Positions 24,135-36,671 are shown, counted from the stretch's first letter. The stretch: 64,000 bases of DNA from Chryseobacterium sp. BLS98 (GCF_001045445.1 NZ_LFNF01000002.1:310001-374000), one strand, 5' to 3'. A program made the numbers and translations. The notes: generated from the letters alone by a model not told the origin.

Positions 24135-24266
24135 ATTGATCAGAAGCCTGAAGCTATCTATTAAGCGAGAAGTCTCCTGAAATTTGATAGATTGATCTTA
24201 AATAATAAAACTGTAACATTATATTTCTATTAAGATTTAACAATCTATTATTTTACACTTACGCGC

Positions 24267-24325
24267 TATATTTGATAAATAATTGTAAAACAGCTGTCTT
24301 CCTATCGGGATAGCTGTTTTTATTT
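24267..24325 (+). promoter_or_regulatory. promoter-like box followed at once by a terminator-like hairpin
   Basis: TATATTTG (24267-24274) matches a -7 box. Only about 12 bp downstream, AAAACAGCT (24287-24295) pairs with AGCTGTTTT (24312-24320), followed by TATTTTG. The product would be a very short transcript, either a leader attenuator for the operon at 24475 or an unrelated terminator. The remaining 150 bp to the next gene are low-complexity CT-rich DNA. Confidence 0.4.
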
Positions 24326-24462
24326 TGCTATACAATGCATCCCTAATTTCAAAACCTATTATTATCCTCTATCCTTCACCCCTAAACTCTAAAACTCTCC
24401 GACTCTGAAGCCGCGTATCCCGTATCCATACCCGCCACCTCGCAACTTTTTAATATATTTAG

Positions 24463-26757
<2,295 letters not shown>

Positions 26758-26767
<10 letters not shown>

Positions 26768-27795
26768 AACAAATCGTGACCGGATTCACCGGAACTGAAA
26801 ACTGTACGATCTCTCCTATCACCAATGGACTGATCAATACCACCTATCTGGTAGAAGATCATGATTCCGGGGAAAAATTTATTCTGCAGAAAATCAACAG
26901 ACAGGTTTTTCATTTTCCCGAAATTGTCACCCATAATCACCTGATGATCAACACCATGCTAGAAAGTGGAAATTATCCTTTGCAGCTGGTCAATCTGAAG
27001 AAAACTTTATCCGGCAACCTGATAATGCAGGATGACGAGGGAGAGTCGTGGAGAATGCTCGGCTTCATTGAAGGGACGAAGACTTTTTTTAAAATTCCCG
27101 ATTTAAAAACGGCTTATGAATCAGCAAAGGCTGTCGGAAGCTTTTTAAATACCGTCAATCCCGAAGATCTGCCTGATATCCAGATTCCGATTCCTGATTT
27201 TATTAATTTTGAGAAAAGAATTTCAGATTATCAAATTTCTTTACAGAATGCCCATGAAGATCTGCTGAGAAATGCCGAATCAGAAATAGAGTCAATGAAT
27301 GAGCTGCTTTTTCTTCCTCAAAAATGGATTGAAATGGAAAAAGAAGGCCTTCTGCCTAAAAGAATCATTCACGGAGATCCTAATGTGAGAAATATACTTT
27401 TTGATAACCATTCAAGTCCCTTGGCTGTTATTGACCTCGACACGGTAACGGTTTCTACCATTCTGTATGATTTCGGCGACATGGCGAGATCTTACACCAA
27501 TACACTGGATGAAGATGATGGAAATGCAGCTAATAATTTTAATTCCCACATTTACAGAACTGTAAAAGACGGATTTTTACTGTATTTAAAAGAGAAACTG
27601 ACTTTTGAAGAGCTCGATAACCTGGACTATGCTGCACAGGTCGTCATTTATATTCAAGCTGTTCGTTTTCTGACGGATTACCTGAATGGAAGCACTTATT
27701 ACTCTACAAAATATGCTGAACACAATCTGGACAGGACCAGAAATCAGCTGGAGTTGCTGAAAGGGTTGAGAAAATATTTGAAAGATGATTTATAA
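26758..27795 (+). CDS. NahK-like phosphotransferase (probable N-acetylhexosamine 1-kinase)
   Basis: The 345-aa protein belongs to the aminoglycoside phosphotransferase/choline kinase fold. It has NGLINTTYLV (nucleotide loop), FILQKINRQVF (conserved lysine), the catalytic loop IIHGDPNVRNILF and the metal site AVIDLDTVTVSTILYDFGDM. These resemble NahK of bifidobacteria, which phosphorylates GlcNAc/GalNAc at C1. The position directly behind a GH109 and a nucleotidyltransferase supports GalNAc to GalNAc-1-P as its reaction (inference). Confidence 0.82.
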
Positions 27796-27815
27796 ATAAT
27801 CTGCGCGAACAAAAT

Positions 27816-28307
27816 TTATTTCAAGAACTCTAAAATTTTCTTCCATTCTTCCAATTTTACATCAAAGGAAACCGTATGAAGCGGGCTTGTGGAAGGCAGC
27901 TGAAATACAGGTAATCTGTAGTTTTTTCCTAAAAGCTTCTGCAGGTTTTTGTATGATTTTCCTCCATTACAGAAAATAGCTTTGATATTGGGATGTTCAT
28001 CTAAAAGCTCAGCAATTTGGTTGGCCTCTTCATTTTTGATTTCAGAATCCAGGCTTCCTTTTCGCTCACAGGAATCGATCACGTCCCAGACTGCTATATG
28101 ATGTTTTTTTAAAACCTTTTTTCTTTCGGCGTAATCTTCTGTAAATTCTTCATTGAACAGATGAAAAATAATGGTCCAGAATTTATTTTGCGGATGGGCG
28201 TAATACTGCTGCTTTTCCAAGGATTTGACTCCGGGAATTGAGCCCAGAATTAAAATTTCAGACTGATCATCAATGATTGGAGGAAACGAGGAAATTCTGT
28301 TTTGCAT
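27816..28307 (-). CDS. DNA-deoxyinosine glycosylase / uracil-DNA glycosylase-superfamily protein
   Basis: The 163-aa protein has the UDG fold of the hypoxanthine-DNA glycosylase family: ILILGSIPGVKSLEKQQYYA with HPQNKFW, then AVWDVIDSCERKGSLDSEI and AIFCNGGKSYKNL, and LPSTSPLHT close to the C-terminus. It would excise deaminated bases in base-excision repair. It converges with the kinase gene. Confidence 0.88.
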   Translation of the reverse strand: MQNRISSFPPIIDDQSEILILGSIPGVKSLEKQQYYAHPQNKFWTIIFHLFNEEFTEDYAERKKVLKKHHIAVWDVIDSCERKGSLDSEIKNEEANQIAELLDEHPNIKAIFCNGGKSYKNLQKLLGKNYRLPVFQLPSTSPLHTVSFDVKLEEWKKILEFLK

Positions 28308-28326
28308 AATTCAAATATATAAAATT

Positions 28327-28380
28327 GGGCTAAAGCCTTCCTTGCTATTGAAAACAAAAAGCGGGCTAAAGCCCGCTCCT
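28327..28380. repeat. two copies of a GGGCTAAAGCC palindrome
   Basis: GGGCTAAAGCC occurs at 28327-28337 and 28363-28373. The second copy sits in a perfect hairpin AGCGGGC-TAAA-GCCCGCT (28360-28377). It lies between two minus-strand genes and could stop transcription from the S9 peptidase side or be a dispersed repeat. Confidence 0.55.
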
Positions 28381-28445
28381 ATTAGTATTTTAAGTAATAA
28401 TTATCAGAAAAACAATTCATTTAACTATTCACTTTTCTTTATTCA

Positions 28446-30440
28446 CTATAAAGTTTCCTTCAGCCAGTCGAAGAATTCTCTCTGCCATACCAGTCCGTTT
28501 TGCGGATGAAGTACCCAGTGGTTTTCGTTCGGGAAATAAACCAGTTTAGATTTCAATCCTCTTAATTTAGCTGCCTGGAATGCTTCCTGTCCCTGCTCGT
28601 AAGGTACACGGAAATCGATACCTCCCTGAACAATCATGATAGGCTTGTTCCATTTTTCAACAAAATTACTAGGGTTAAAGTCTGTGTAAGCTTTAGGAAG
28701 TGGCTTTTCCCATGGCGAGCCAAGATCCCAATTGGCGAACCAAAGTTCTTCTGTGGTAAGATACCATGATTTCATATCGAACAATCCATCATGGGCAATA
28801 AATGTTTTGAACCTGTTTTCATGGATTCCGGCTAACATAAATACGCTGTATCCTCCGTAGCTTGCCCCTACTGCTGCTACTCTTTCACCGTCTACATATG
28901 GTAATGTTTTTGCGTAATCTGTTGCTGCAAGATAATCTCTCATCGGCTGGCCGCCCCAGTCTTTGGAAATGTCTTCGTTCCATTTTGTTCCCCATCCCGG
29001 CATTCCTCTTCTGTTTGGAGCAACGATGATATATCCGTTGGCTGCCATCAGCGCAAAGTTCCATCTTATACTGAAATATTGGGTCAGTGCAGATTGAGGA
29101 CCTCCCTGACAGTATACCAGTGTAGGGTATTTTTTATTAGGATCAAAGTTCGGCGGATAGTGGAACCATACGCCCATCTCTTTACCATCCGTTGTTTTTA
29201 CCATTTTCAGTTCGGATTTACCCTGCGCCAGCTTGGCATAAGTATCTTTGTTGGCTTCGGTTACCTGCTTCATTTCACCGTTTTTCAGGTTCACAGAGAA
29301 TAATTCCGTTGCATGGTTGATGTCCGTTCTTCCTACTAAAAGTGAAGATTTATTGTCGGTAAAAATTTCGTTGACATCAAAATCGCCTTTTGTGATCTGC
29401 TGTACTTTCGATGTCTTAGGATCTAAAGAGAAAAGCTGTTTTGTTCCTCTGAATGCTGCTGTAAAATAGATCGATCTGGAATCTCCGCTCCAGAATACAT
29501 CTCCGGAAACGCTTTCGTCCCATCCGGCTGTAAGATTTGTTGTTTTTCCAGACTTCCAGTCCATGATTTTTATATCATTTTTGTCTGCTTCATATCCGTC
29601 TCTGGCCATACTCTGCCAGATCAGAGATTTTCCGTCGGGGCTGAATTTTGGATTAACATCATATCCTTTATTGGATTCTGTAAGATTTTTAGTTGTTCCT
29701 GAAGCCATGTCGTAAGCAAAAATATCCGTATTAGTGCTCGTAGAATATTCTTTTCCGCTTTTAGGTTTGGTAACGTATAAAAGCTGAGAAGAATCCGGGC
29801 TCCAGATAAAGTCTTCCGCACCACCGAAAGGTCTTTGCGGGGAATCCCATGTTTTACCATCCAGGAGATCTTTTGCAGATTCTGCTTTGTCTGTAGTATT
29901 GACTACAAATACGTGGTTGTATTTTCCTTCATTGAAGTAATCCCAGTGTCTGTGGTTCAGGTCCGTATATACCTGGGCTGTGGTTTTAGGAGTATCGCTG
30001 TATTTGTCTTTCCCCATTAATTTTTCTACAAGGACCTGTTTGCTGAACGCTATTTTTTTCCCGTCAGGAGAGATGACGATATTATCGACTTCCCCGATGG
30101 TATAAAATTCAGACCATGTTTTGCCATTATCTTTTGAAAGAAAGATTTTATCTCCTTCCTGAGCATAAATCCCATTCTTATCCCACTGGATAAGGGCTTT
30201 TTTTCCGAAATCTATTTTGGAAGACTGGTTATTGAGTACATTCAGGAAATAGTTCTCATTTTTTGTTTTCTCTGTTTTCAGATCTACCTGTCCCACTTTA
30301 TAGATCAATGAAGACTGATCCGGTGAAACTGCCTGTACCCCCACTTTTTTCAAAGTCCAAAGGATTTCAGGCGTCATTAACTGTTGTGCATTCATTAAAA
30401 GCGGAGCTGCCAGAGCCAGCAGACTGTACTTAAGTTTCAT
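28446..30440 (-). CDS. secreted S9-family peptidase, dipeptidyl-peptidase 5-like
   Basis: The 664-aa protein has a signal peptide (LLALAAPLLMNAQ). The N-terminal part is a propeller with repeated IIVSPDGKKIAFSK-type strands (ISPDGKKIAFSK, WSPDSSQLLYV, FSPDGKSLIW). The C-terminal alpha/beta-hydrolase has the nucleophile elbow GASYGGYS, IVQGGIDFRVPYEQ for the Asp, and PNENHWVLHP for the His. It probably cleaves dipeptides in the periplasm to feed amino acid uptake. Confidence 0.92.
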   Translation of the reverse strand: MKLKYSLLALAAPLLMNAQQLMTPEILWTLKKVGVQAVSPDQSSLIYKVGQVDLKTEKTKNENYFLNVLNNQSSKIDFGKKALIQWDKNGIYAQEGDKIFLSKDNGKTWSEFYTIGEVDNIVISPDGKKIAFSKQVLVEKLMGKDKYSDTPKTTAQVYTDLNHRHWDYFNEGKYNHVFVVNTTDKAESAKDLLDGKTWDSPQRPFGGAEDFIWSPDSSQLLYVTKPKSGKEYSTSTNTDIFAYDMASGTTKNLTESNKGYDVNPKFSPDGKSLIWQSMARDGYEADKNDIKIMDWKSGKTTNLTAGWDESVSGDVFWSGDSRSIYFTAAFRGTKQLFSLDPKTSKVQQITKGDFDVNEIFTDNKSSLLVGRTDINHATELFSVNLKNGEMKQVTEANKDTYAKLAQGKSELKMVKTTDGKEMGVWFHYPPNFDPNKKYPTLVYCQGGPQSALTQYFSIRWNFALMAANGYIIVAPNRRGMPGWGTKWNEDISKDWGGQPMRDYLAATDYAKTLPYVDGERVAAVGASYGGYSVFMLAGIHENRFKTFIAHDGLFDMKSWYLTTEELWFANWDLGSPWEKPLPKAYTDFNPSNFVEKWNKPIMIVQGGIDFRVPYEQGQEAFQAAKLRGLKSKLVYFPNENHWVLHPQNGLVWQREFFDWLKETL

Positions 30441-30719
30441 ATGTTGATATTCTTTTTTAACGGAAATGGAATCTTGTGGATTTCATACATCCCTTTTTAG
30501 TTTAATTCAAAGATTGCCAAAGTTAATATTTAAAATAAAAACGAGCGAAAGAATTAACATTTAAGTTTTGAATTATTCTGAACACACCATATTTTCGAAA
30601 ATGATAAATATCAACAGTTTATTATTTTACACAATCAGTATTGGAGTCTCTTTTTTAAAAACAATAAAAAAGCCTGCCGTAAAACAGCAGACTTATGTAT
30701 GAATTTTATTTTCGATCCA

Positions 30720-31064
30720 TTAATCTCCATCAGAGAACATGGAACTGGCCAGCGAAGTCACAAAGGACAGCAGTACACTAAAGATCAGTGCCCACCAGAA
30801 GCCGTTGACAACCATGCTGTCTATAAAATAATCTGCAATCAGAATAATCAATGCATTGATTACCAAAGCAAATAAACCTAAAGTAATGATGGTTAATGGC
30901 AATCCTAAAAGCCCCAGAATAGGTTTCACAAAAATATTTAATACCCCCAGAACGATGGCAAAAATAATCGCCGAAGAAAATCCTTCGAAATGTACACCCG
31001 GAAGCACCTTCGTCAAAAGGTAAGCAACAATTGCTGTAATCAGCAGCCTGATAATTAAGTTCAT
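30720..31064 (-). CDS. phage holin family 4-like membrane protein (YvlD/DUF360 type)
   Basis: The 114-aa protein has four hydrophobic helices (LIIRLLITAIVAYLLTKVL, AIIFAIVLGVLNIFVKPIL, LPLTIITLGLFALVINALII and WALIFSVLLSFVTSLAS). The VLNIFVKPILGLLGLPLTII core is characteristic of the PF04020 family. Despite the family name it is a chromosomal membrane protein here, with no phage genes nearby. Confidence 0.88.
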   Translation of the reverse strand: MNLIIRLLITAIVAYLLTKVLPGVHFEGFSSAIIFAIVLGVLNIFVKPILGLLGLPLTIITLGLFALVINALIILIADYFIDSMVVNGFWWALIFSVLLSFVTSLASSMFSDGD

Positions 31065-31175
31065 ATTATATTTTTTAATGTTATGGTTTTAACTTTGCAA
31101 ATCTTATTCCAATCAGGTTTGAAAATTTCTGTAAACTCCTTTATTCAGGGATATTTTTAGTTCCTACAGTTCTAT

Positions 31176-31598
31176 TTATTTGATCCTCATCATGGTTACC
31201 AGTGAAGTGGCCACATGACTTTCAGAACCTGTATTTTCATCCAGCACATAGATCTCAGTTCTTACCACAATAATTTTCGCACCTCCTTTTATGACGTAAG
31301 ACCGCGATATGAGGGCATCTCCAAGGGCAGGACGAAGGTAATTGACCTTCAGTTCCACCGTCACTACATAACAGTCGTCTTTATAGTGGCTTACCGAAGC
31401 ATAACCGGAAGAAACATCTACCAAAGAAGCAATCATAGCACCGTTGAACATTCCGGCTTTACGGGTCATCATTTCCATTTTAGGAATTTTGATGGAGACA
31501 AAATCTGTGTCTACTTCCAAGAGTTCGGCGTTGTAAAATTTCAGTGTTTCGGAGCGGTCAAAGCTGTCTGTGATGAGTTTTCTTTTTTCTGGGGTCAT
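31176..31598 (-). CDS. PaaI-like hotdog-fold thioesterase
   Basis: The 140-aa protein matches the hotdog thioesterase pattern: RKAGMFNGAMIASLVDVSSG (the N-G/D active-site helix), VTVELKVNYLRPALG, and the IVVRTEIYVLDENTG strand. It would hydrolyse acyl-CoA or related thioesters. The DUF4442/PaaI alternatives cannot be separated by eye. Confidence 0.85.
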   Translation of the reverse strand: MTPEKRKLITDSFDRSETLKFYNAELLEVDTDFVSIKIPKMEMMTRKAGMFNGAMIASLVDVSSGYASVSHYKDDCYVVTVELKVNYLRPALGDALISRSYVIKGGAKIIVVRTEIYVLDENTGSESHVATSLVTMMRIK

Positions 31599-31701
31599 TT
31601 TAATAAACTTACTGACAAATGTAATGACAATAGTAAGAAAATCATAATCATCCTTGGGTTATTTTGAATTTTGAAAATAATCGGAATTATTTCAGAAAAT
31701 A

Positions 31702-31729
31702 AATCCTGCAGCCTTTCAACTGCAGGATT
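31702..31729 (-). terminator. intrinsic terminator after the T9SS cargo gene
   Basis: AATCCTGCAG (31702-31711) pairs perfectly with CTGCAGGATT (31720-31729); the A-rich flank on the left gives U residues on the minus strand. Confidence 0.7.
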
Positions 31730-31767
31730 ATCAATATAAAAAAGTCCTAATCATGAAAAAAATTCAT

Positions 31768-33522
31768 TTATTTTTTGATAAATTTCTGAGACTGAGAAGT
31801 TCCATCCGTTAATTTTAATACAATAAAATAATTCCCACGCAGTAATCCGGAAATATCTATCTTATCTCCTACTTTATCTGTTGATAAAACTGTTTTCCCC
31901 GTAACATCACAGATACTTATCTGAGTAACTTTATTATTGTTTCTCAAATACAGATAATCAGTAGCCGGATTAGGATAAATATTGATATTATTTTTAGTTA
32001 AAGCAGTGTTTACAGTTCCCAGATTAGTCTGCGTTAAAGATAAATTATCAAAAAGCATAATGCCGAAAGAACCACTGGAAGCAGGAGTATATACATTAAA
32101 TCCAAGATAATAAACTCCTGTTACAGCTGGAGTAAAAGTAACTGAAGCCGGTGTAGATGTTCCCACATTAATATCAGGGTAATCCTGGATCAAGTTGGTC
32201 ATTGAGGAATTTACCGGTGATGATCCATAGCTAATTTTAAAGCTTTCAGGCGAATTGTAATTACTGTAATCAAATGTAAGCGTATAAGTATTTCCTGCCA
32301 CCAAATTTATACCTCCAGTGTAGAACCATGTATTGGCATTATTCTGATCTGATGTTATAGTATATAATGCATTTGAAGAAAAACCAGCCACCCCTGTAGC
32401 ATCCGCAACACTCCATATTCCTGCACTTGTTCCCGTCAAATCTTCTGAGGAAGTACAATTAGGAAGAAGACCCTGTGCCGTTGAATCGAAATTTTCTGTA
32501 TACGGAGTGTTTATTGTACCGCATAAAGTTGTAAAGTTGACAGAAGCAGGGCTCCAATCACTGGTACTGCTGCCGCAATTTGTTCTTACCCATACATAAT
32601 ACGAAGTAGCTGGAGCTAAATTCTGAAGGGTTGTTGAGTTAGTTGGTATTCCTGTAACAGTAGTCGGAGTTGTGTTCGTTGGAGCAGTATTGGATAAACT
32701 TCTGTAAATTTCATACGAAGCACTTCCCGGAATCGAATTCCATGAAATATCTGCAGAATTCACAGTTATATTCGATGTATTCAAAATATCCGGAGCAATA
32801 CAGTTGTTGGCTGCAACATACGAAAAGCCAAACACACATAAAATACCTGTTGCAGATGAAGTTTTTGCTACAGAAATACTCGATATATTTTTCGTTTGAT
32901 TGACAGAATTTATAGAAAGTGAAATTTCATATAATCTGGGATTATCCGTACTATTTTCAATATTATCTGTAACTCTACTCACTCTTCCAATTCCCCATAT
33001 TGCATAAGAAGAGCCATAATACCAGTCATTTATTTCCTGATTTGTAAAAGTCTGACTACTACCATCAGAAAAATTAACCACTATGTCTGCATTAGAACTT
33101 CCGCTTCCTGTAGTAGCAAGCATATAGATTTTTGAAGCTTTCGGACTTGTATTAAAAGCCAGAGTCCCGGAATCATTATAATTTACCAATCTTAAAGAGT
33201 TATTGGATGTATAAGGAGCCAGCTGAAAAGACAATCCCGAAGTATTTGCCGAGTTAATCAATCCATTACCGGGCAGTCCTGATGTCGGGGAAACACCGGA
33301 ACCATTAACAAAATCTGTGGACATGAATACATAACCGTTAGCCGGATCATCTACACTTTGCGTGGTGGAAGTTGAAGCGGCACCAGTCCCGTTGGCAATA
33401 AGATCAGCATCGAAACCATTAACAACATTTAATGACTGATAAGTTTGTGCATTGATTTTACCTCCCATTAAAATCAGTATAACACCTGCAATTACTACTG
33501 CTTTATTTTTTTTCGCTTTCAT
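31768..33522 (-). CDS. T9SS cargo protein with fibronectin III domain
   Basis: The 584-aa protein has a signal peptide (AVVIAGVILILMGGKINAQ), an N-terminal beta-rich domain, a fibronectin type III domain (ITVNSADISWNSIPGSASYE to YYVWVRTNCGSS), a MAM/jelly-roll-like domain (TLTFDYSNYNSPESFKISYG), and a type A sorting domain at the end (NIYPNPATDYLYL to YFIVLKLTDG). It is exported through the Por/T9SS machinery to the cell surface. The substrate or partner is unknown. Confidence 0.9.
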   Translation of the reverse strand: MKAKKNKAVVIAGVILILMGGKINAQTYQSLNVVNGFDADLIANGTGAASTSTTQSVDDPANGYVFMSTDFVNGSGVSPTSGLPGNGLINSANTSGLSFQLAPYTSNNSLRLVNYNDSGTLAFNTSPKASKIYMLATTGSGSSNADIVVNFSDGSSQTFTNQEINDWYYGSSYAIWGIGRVSRVTDNIENSTDNPRLYEISLSINSVNQTKNISSISVAKTSSATGILCVFGFSYVAANNCIAPDILNTSNITVNSADISWNSIPGSASYEIYRSLSNTAPTNTTPTTVTGIPTNSTTLQNLAPATSYYVWVRTNCGSSTSDWSPASVNFTTLCGTINTPYTENFDSTAQGLLPNCTSSEDLTGTSAGIWSVADATGVAGFSSNALYTITSDQNNANTWFYTGGINLVAGNTYTLTFDYSNYNSPESFKISYGSSPVNSSMTNLIQDYPDINVGTSTPASVTFTPAVTGVYYLGFNVYTPASSGSFGIMLFDNLSLTQTNLGTVNTALTKNNINIYPNPATDYLYLRNNNKVTQISICDVTGKTVLSTDKVGDKIDISGLLRGNYFIVLKLTDGTSQSQKFIKK

Positions 33523-33838
33523 GTGATAGTTTTTATTTTATTCGAACAGTTAGTAACAAAACAATTAAAATGTTACATAGTAAATGTTAATATTATTTAA
33601 AAAAATAAAAACTTTTCAATAAAAATAAATTCCGCTATTAAATGAACAATTACGAAAATCTACCACTTTAGTTCCGTTTATTATAAAAATTAGCTTTATG
33701 CAGATGAGAATAATCTCTGCGGAAAGGTAAAGATCAGATCACCTATTTTTAATGAGTATGGCAAAATATCCTATTCATATTTAATGGCTGAATAAGATGG
33801 GCTCAATCAATAGTATTGAAATTTAGGTATATAATATT
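33523..33838. other. intergenic region with no gene found
   Basis: This 316-bp AT-rich gap separates topB from the T9SS cargo gene. I see no ORF with a convincing start, no strong hairpin and only an isolated TTACGAAAA half-site near 33648. Confidence 0.6.
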
Positions 33839-35965
33839 TTAGCTAAGTACGATTTGGAAATTCTCATCCATAGAAAGAATTCCTTCCGCCAAGCTTTCAG
33901 GGTGTGTAGTAAAGCCTTTTAATTTTGAAGTTTTCCCTTTTAAAACCATATCCATCAATTGCTTTTCCGATAATTTTTTACCGAATATCTCAAACGAAAT
34001 TTTAAAACCACAATTTTTAAAATCGGAACAGCCGACAGCGGTTTTTCCTTTCATTAAATAATGTTCTTTACATTTCGGACACTTGGTTTCTTCCCAGGAC
34101 TGAAGTTCTTTTTTAACAGAAGGTTCACGTTTTTTCTTTTCCTTAACGACTTCCACCTTTTCTTCCTCTAAAGAAATGACCTTTCCTTTTCCATCAACTA
34201 CTTTTTTAGTAAGATCTGTCACCATCTGGATCAGCTCATCTTTAAACTGATTGGCTTCATACTCTCCTTTTTCAATTTTACGCAGCTTTTGTTCCCATTC
34301 TCCGGTCAGTTCGGGACTTTTCAGAAGTTCATCCTCAATGGTATCAATTAACTGAATGCCGGTTTGGGTAGCGATAAGATTTTTTCTTTTCTTTTCTATA
34401 TATTTCCTTTTGAAAAGGGTTTCGATGATGTTGGCGCGGGTGGATGGCCTTCCGATCCCATTGTTTTTAAGCAGTTCACGAAGCTCTTCGTCTTCCACCT
34501 GTTTTCCTGCAGTTTCCATAGCTCTCAACAGGGTTGCTTCAGTGTACGGTTTTGGCGGCGTAGTTTTTCCCTGGTGGATCATAGGATCATGAGGACCACT
34601 TTCCCCGACTTTAAATTCAGGAATAGTCTGCTCTTCTTCTTTCTCCTTCTCCTTATCAGCAACTTCTTCTTTTGGTTCTTTGGCATAAACCGCTCTCCAT
34701 CCCGGTTCAAGAACCTGTCTGCCACTGGTTTTAAAAGGAATGGTTCCTACTTTTCCTTCCACCAGTGTATTTGAGATTTTACATTCCGGATAAAAAACGG
34801 AAATAAAACGTTTTGCAACAAGGTCATAAATCAGCTTTTCTTCCCTGCTGAGATTTTGGGAAGGCGGAATTTCTGTTGGAATGATCGCGTGGTGATCCGT
34901 TACTTTTGTATCATCAAAAACGGCTTTTGACTTTGGAATCGGAGCTTCCAGTAAAGGGGCAATCAGGTCCTGATAAGGATACATCTTCTGAAGGATGCCT
35001 GCTATTTTCGGATATAAGCTATCTGACAAGTAAGTTGTATCAACACGCGGATAAGTTACATGCTTTTTTTCGTAGAGACTCTGGATATAATTCAAGGTAT
35101 TTTCTGCAGAATATCCATATTTTTTATTCGCTTCCACCTGAAGTCCGGTAAGGTCGAAAAGCCTCGGGTTTTTCTCCTTTCCTTCTTTAATTTCGAAAGA
35201 AACGATCTCAAAAGGATTTAATTTAAGATATTCGAGTCCTTTTTCTGCCCGGTCTAAGGTTTTCAAACGGTCAATTGCCGCATTGAAAATAACGTCACGG
35301 TATTTTGTTTTAAGCTCCCAATACTCTTCGGTGGTAAAAGCATCAATTTCTTTCTGACGCTGAACAAGCATCGCCAGAGTCGGCGTCTGTACTCTTCCGA
35401 TAGAAAGAACAGCCTTATTTCCGCCAAATTTTTTGGTAAATAGCCTCGTGGCATTGATTCCCAGCAGCCAGTCGCCGATTGCTCTTGCATTTCCGGCCAG
35501 ATACAGATTTTTGTATTCTTCAGCAGGCTTCAGGTTATCAAAGCCTTCCTTAATGGCTTCTTCGGTAAGAGACGAGATCCATAAACGCTGGACAGGTTTA
35601 TTGCATTTTGCCTTCTGCAAAACCCATCGCTGGATCAGCTCTCCTTCCTGCCCGGCATCACCACAGTTAATGACCTCATCACATTCCTCCACTAATTTCT
35701 CAATCACTTTGAACTGATTTTCAACACCTTTATTTGGAATTAATTTGATCCCAAAACTGCTTGGAATAATCGGAAGTAAGAACAAATTCCAGGATTTATA
35801 CTGAGGACCGTAATCATGTGGCTCCTTTAAAGTGCAAAGGTGTCCGAACGTCCAGGTCACACAGTATCCGTTGCCCTCCATATAGCCCTGTTTAGGCGTT
35901 GTAGCACCCAACACTTTGGCGATATCTCTGGCAACACTTGGCTTTTCGGCAATACAAAGTTTCAT
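33839..35965 (-). CDS. topB: DNA topoisomerase III (type IA)
   Basis: The 708-aa enzyme relaxes and decatenates DNA through a 5'-phosphotyrosine intermediate. The TOPRIM start is KLCIAEKPSVARDIAKVLG, with CGDAGQEGELIQRW as its acidic motif. SIGRVQTPTLAMLV and the active-site region VTYPRVDTTYLS (catalytic Tyr before PR) follow. The C-terminus has a zinc-finger-like block with KCPKCKEHYL and CSDFKNCGFK. This is the usual size of plasmid- and Bacteroidetes-type TopB. Confidence 0.95.
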   Translation of the reverse strand: MKLCIAEKPSVARDIAKVLGATTPKQGYMEGNGYCVTWTFGHLCTLKEPHDYGPQYKSWNLFLLPIIPSSFGIKLIPNKGVENQFKVIEKLVEECDEVINCGDAGQEGELIQRWVLQKAKCNKPVQRLWISSLTEEAIKEGFDNLKPAEEYKNLYLAGNARAIGDWLLGINATRLFTKKFGGNKAVLSIGRVQTPTLAMLVQRQKEIDAFTTEEYWELKTKYRDVIFNAAIDRLKTLDRAEKGLEYLKLNPFEIVSFEIKEGKEKNPRLFDLTGLQVEANKKYGYSAENTLNYIQSLYEKKHVTYPRVDTTYLSDSLYPKIAGILQKMYPYQDLIAPLLEAPIPKSKAVFDDTKVTDHHAIIPTEIPPSQNLSREEKLIYDLVAKRFISVFYPECKISNTLVEGKVGTIPFKTSGRQVLEPGWRAVYAKEPKEEVADKEKEKEEEQTIPEFKVGESGPHDPMIHQGKTTPPKPYTEATLLRAMETAGKQVEDEELRELLKNNGIGRPSTRANIIETLFKRKYIEKKRKNLIATQTGIQLIDTIEDELLKSPELTGEWEQKLRKIEKGEYEANQFKDELIQMVTDLTKKVVDGKGKVISLEEEKVEVVKEKKKREPSVKKELQSWEETKCPKCKEHYLMKGKTAVGCSDFKNCGFKISFEIFGKKLSEKQLMDMVLKGKTSKLKGFTTHPESLAEGILSMDENFQIVLS

Positions 35966-36422
35966 GAATTTCGGAATTATTGAAGGGGGACAAAAGTCGG
36001 GATTTTTTTTGGATTTTGCTAATTTAGTTAAGAGTTGATGTTTGCTTGGAAGATATAAACACCTGAATTAAAGGGTAATGAATTGATTATATATGGTCAG
36101 GCGAAAATTTAATTGCTGACACAATCAATAATTCCAAAAAGCGAAGTCCCTTTTACGATAAAATCTTGTTTTTACTATATTCTTCTGTTTTGCGAAATAT
36201 ATTTAAGTTCACATTTTAATTAATCTTAATTCATAATGTATTATTAAAATATTTATTAATACATTTTGAATACATGCTAAAATATTTCGTATCTTTTCTT
36301 CATTATTTCATGATTGTGTTTCTACCAGTTAAGACAATGATACTGATTTGTTCTAGTAGGCTCTAGGCTTTATGTAAACAAGTCTGCATTATAAAAAACA
36401 ATAACCAAATAAACATAAAATC
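35966..36422. other. AT-rich intergenic region between topB and the terpene synthase locus
   Basis: A 457-bp gap without a recognisable gene. It contains ATTAATACATTTTGAATAC near 36260 and AAAATATTTCG near 36280, either of which could contain promoter elements for the downstream plus-strand unit, but neither matches TAnnTTTG exactly. Confidence 0.5.
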
Positions 36423-36609
36423 ATGAGTAATGAGAATTTTAATGTTCCTGAACTTCTCCAAAATAAATTTAAGTCCCCATTCCCAACCCTGAAAAATCTC
36501 TATGCAGATCGGCTGCAGGAAATTACTGATTTCCACCAAATTTGATCGTTATAATAATACCGAATTTCCAAACGTTTCAGAATTAAAAGAAATGTTGGGG
36601 CAGAATTAA
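36423..36609 (+). pseudogene. possible remnant of a terpene synthase 5' end
   Basis: An ATG at 36423 opens 40 codons ending at TGA 36543-36545. The peptide includes NVPELLQNKFKSPFPTLKN and YADRLQEITDF, which resembles the N-terminal PxL-x-PFP-x-x-N-x-Y segment of class I terpene synthases. A shifted frame continues as KFDRYNNTEFPNVSELKEML and stops at TAA 36607-36609. It lies 62 bp before an intact synthase. It reads as a short decayed duplicate, though a leader ORF is possible. Confidence 0.35.
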
Positions 36610-36671
36610 CTTTGATAACCAAAGAAATACAATTATTAATAATAGAATAACTAAAAATAAAACTAATTAAA

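Noticed and set aside
30720..31064. Prophage remnant because of a holin-family protein
   Set aside because: The PF04020 family is widespread on chromosomes and no other phage gene is nearby.
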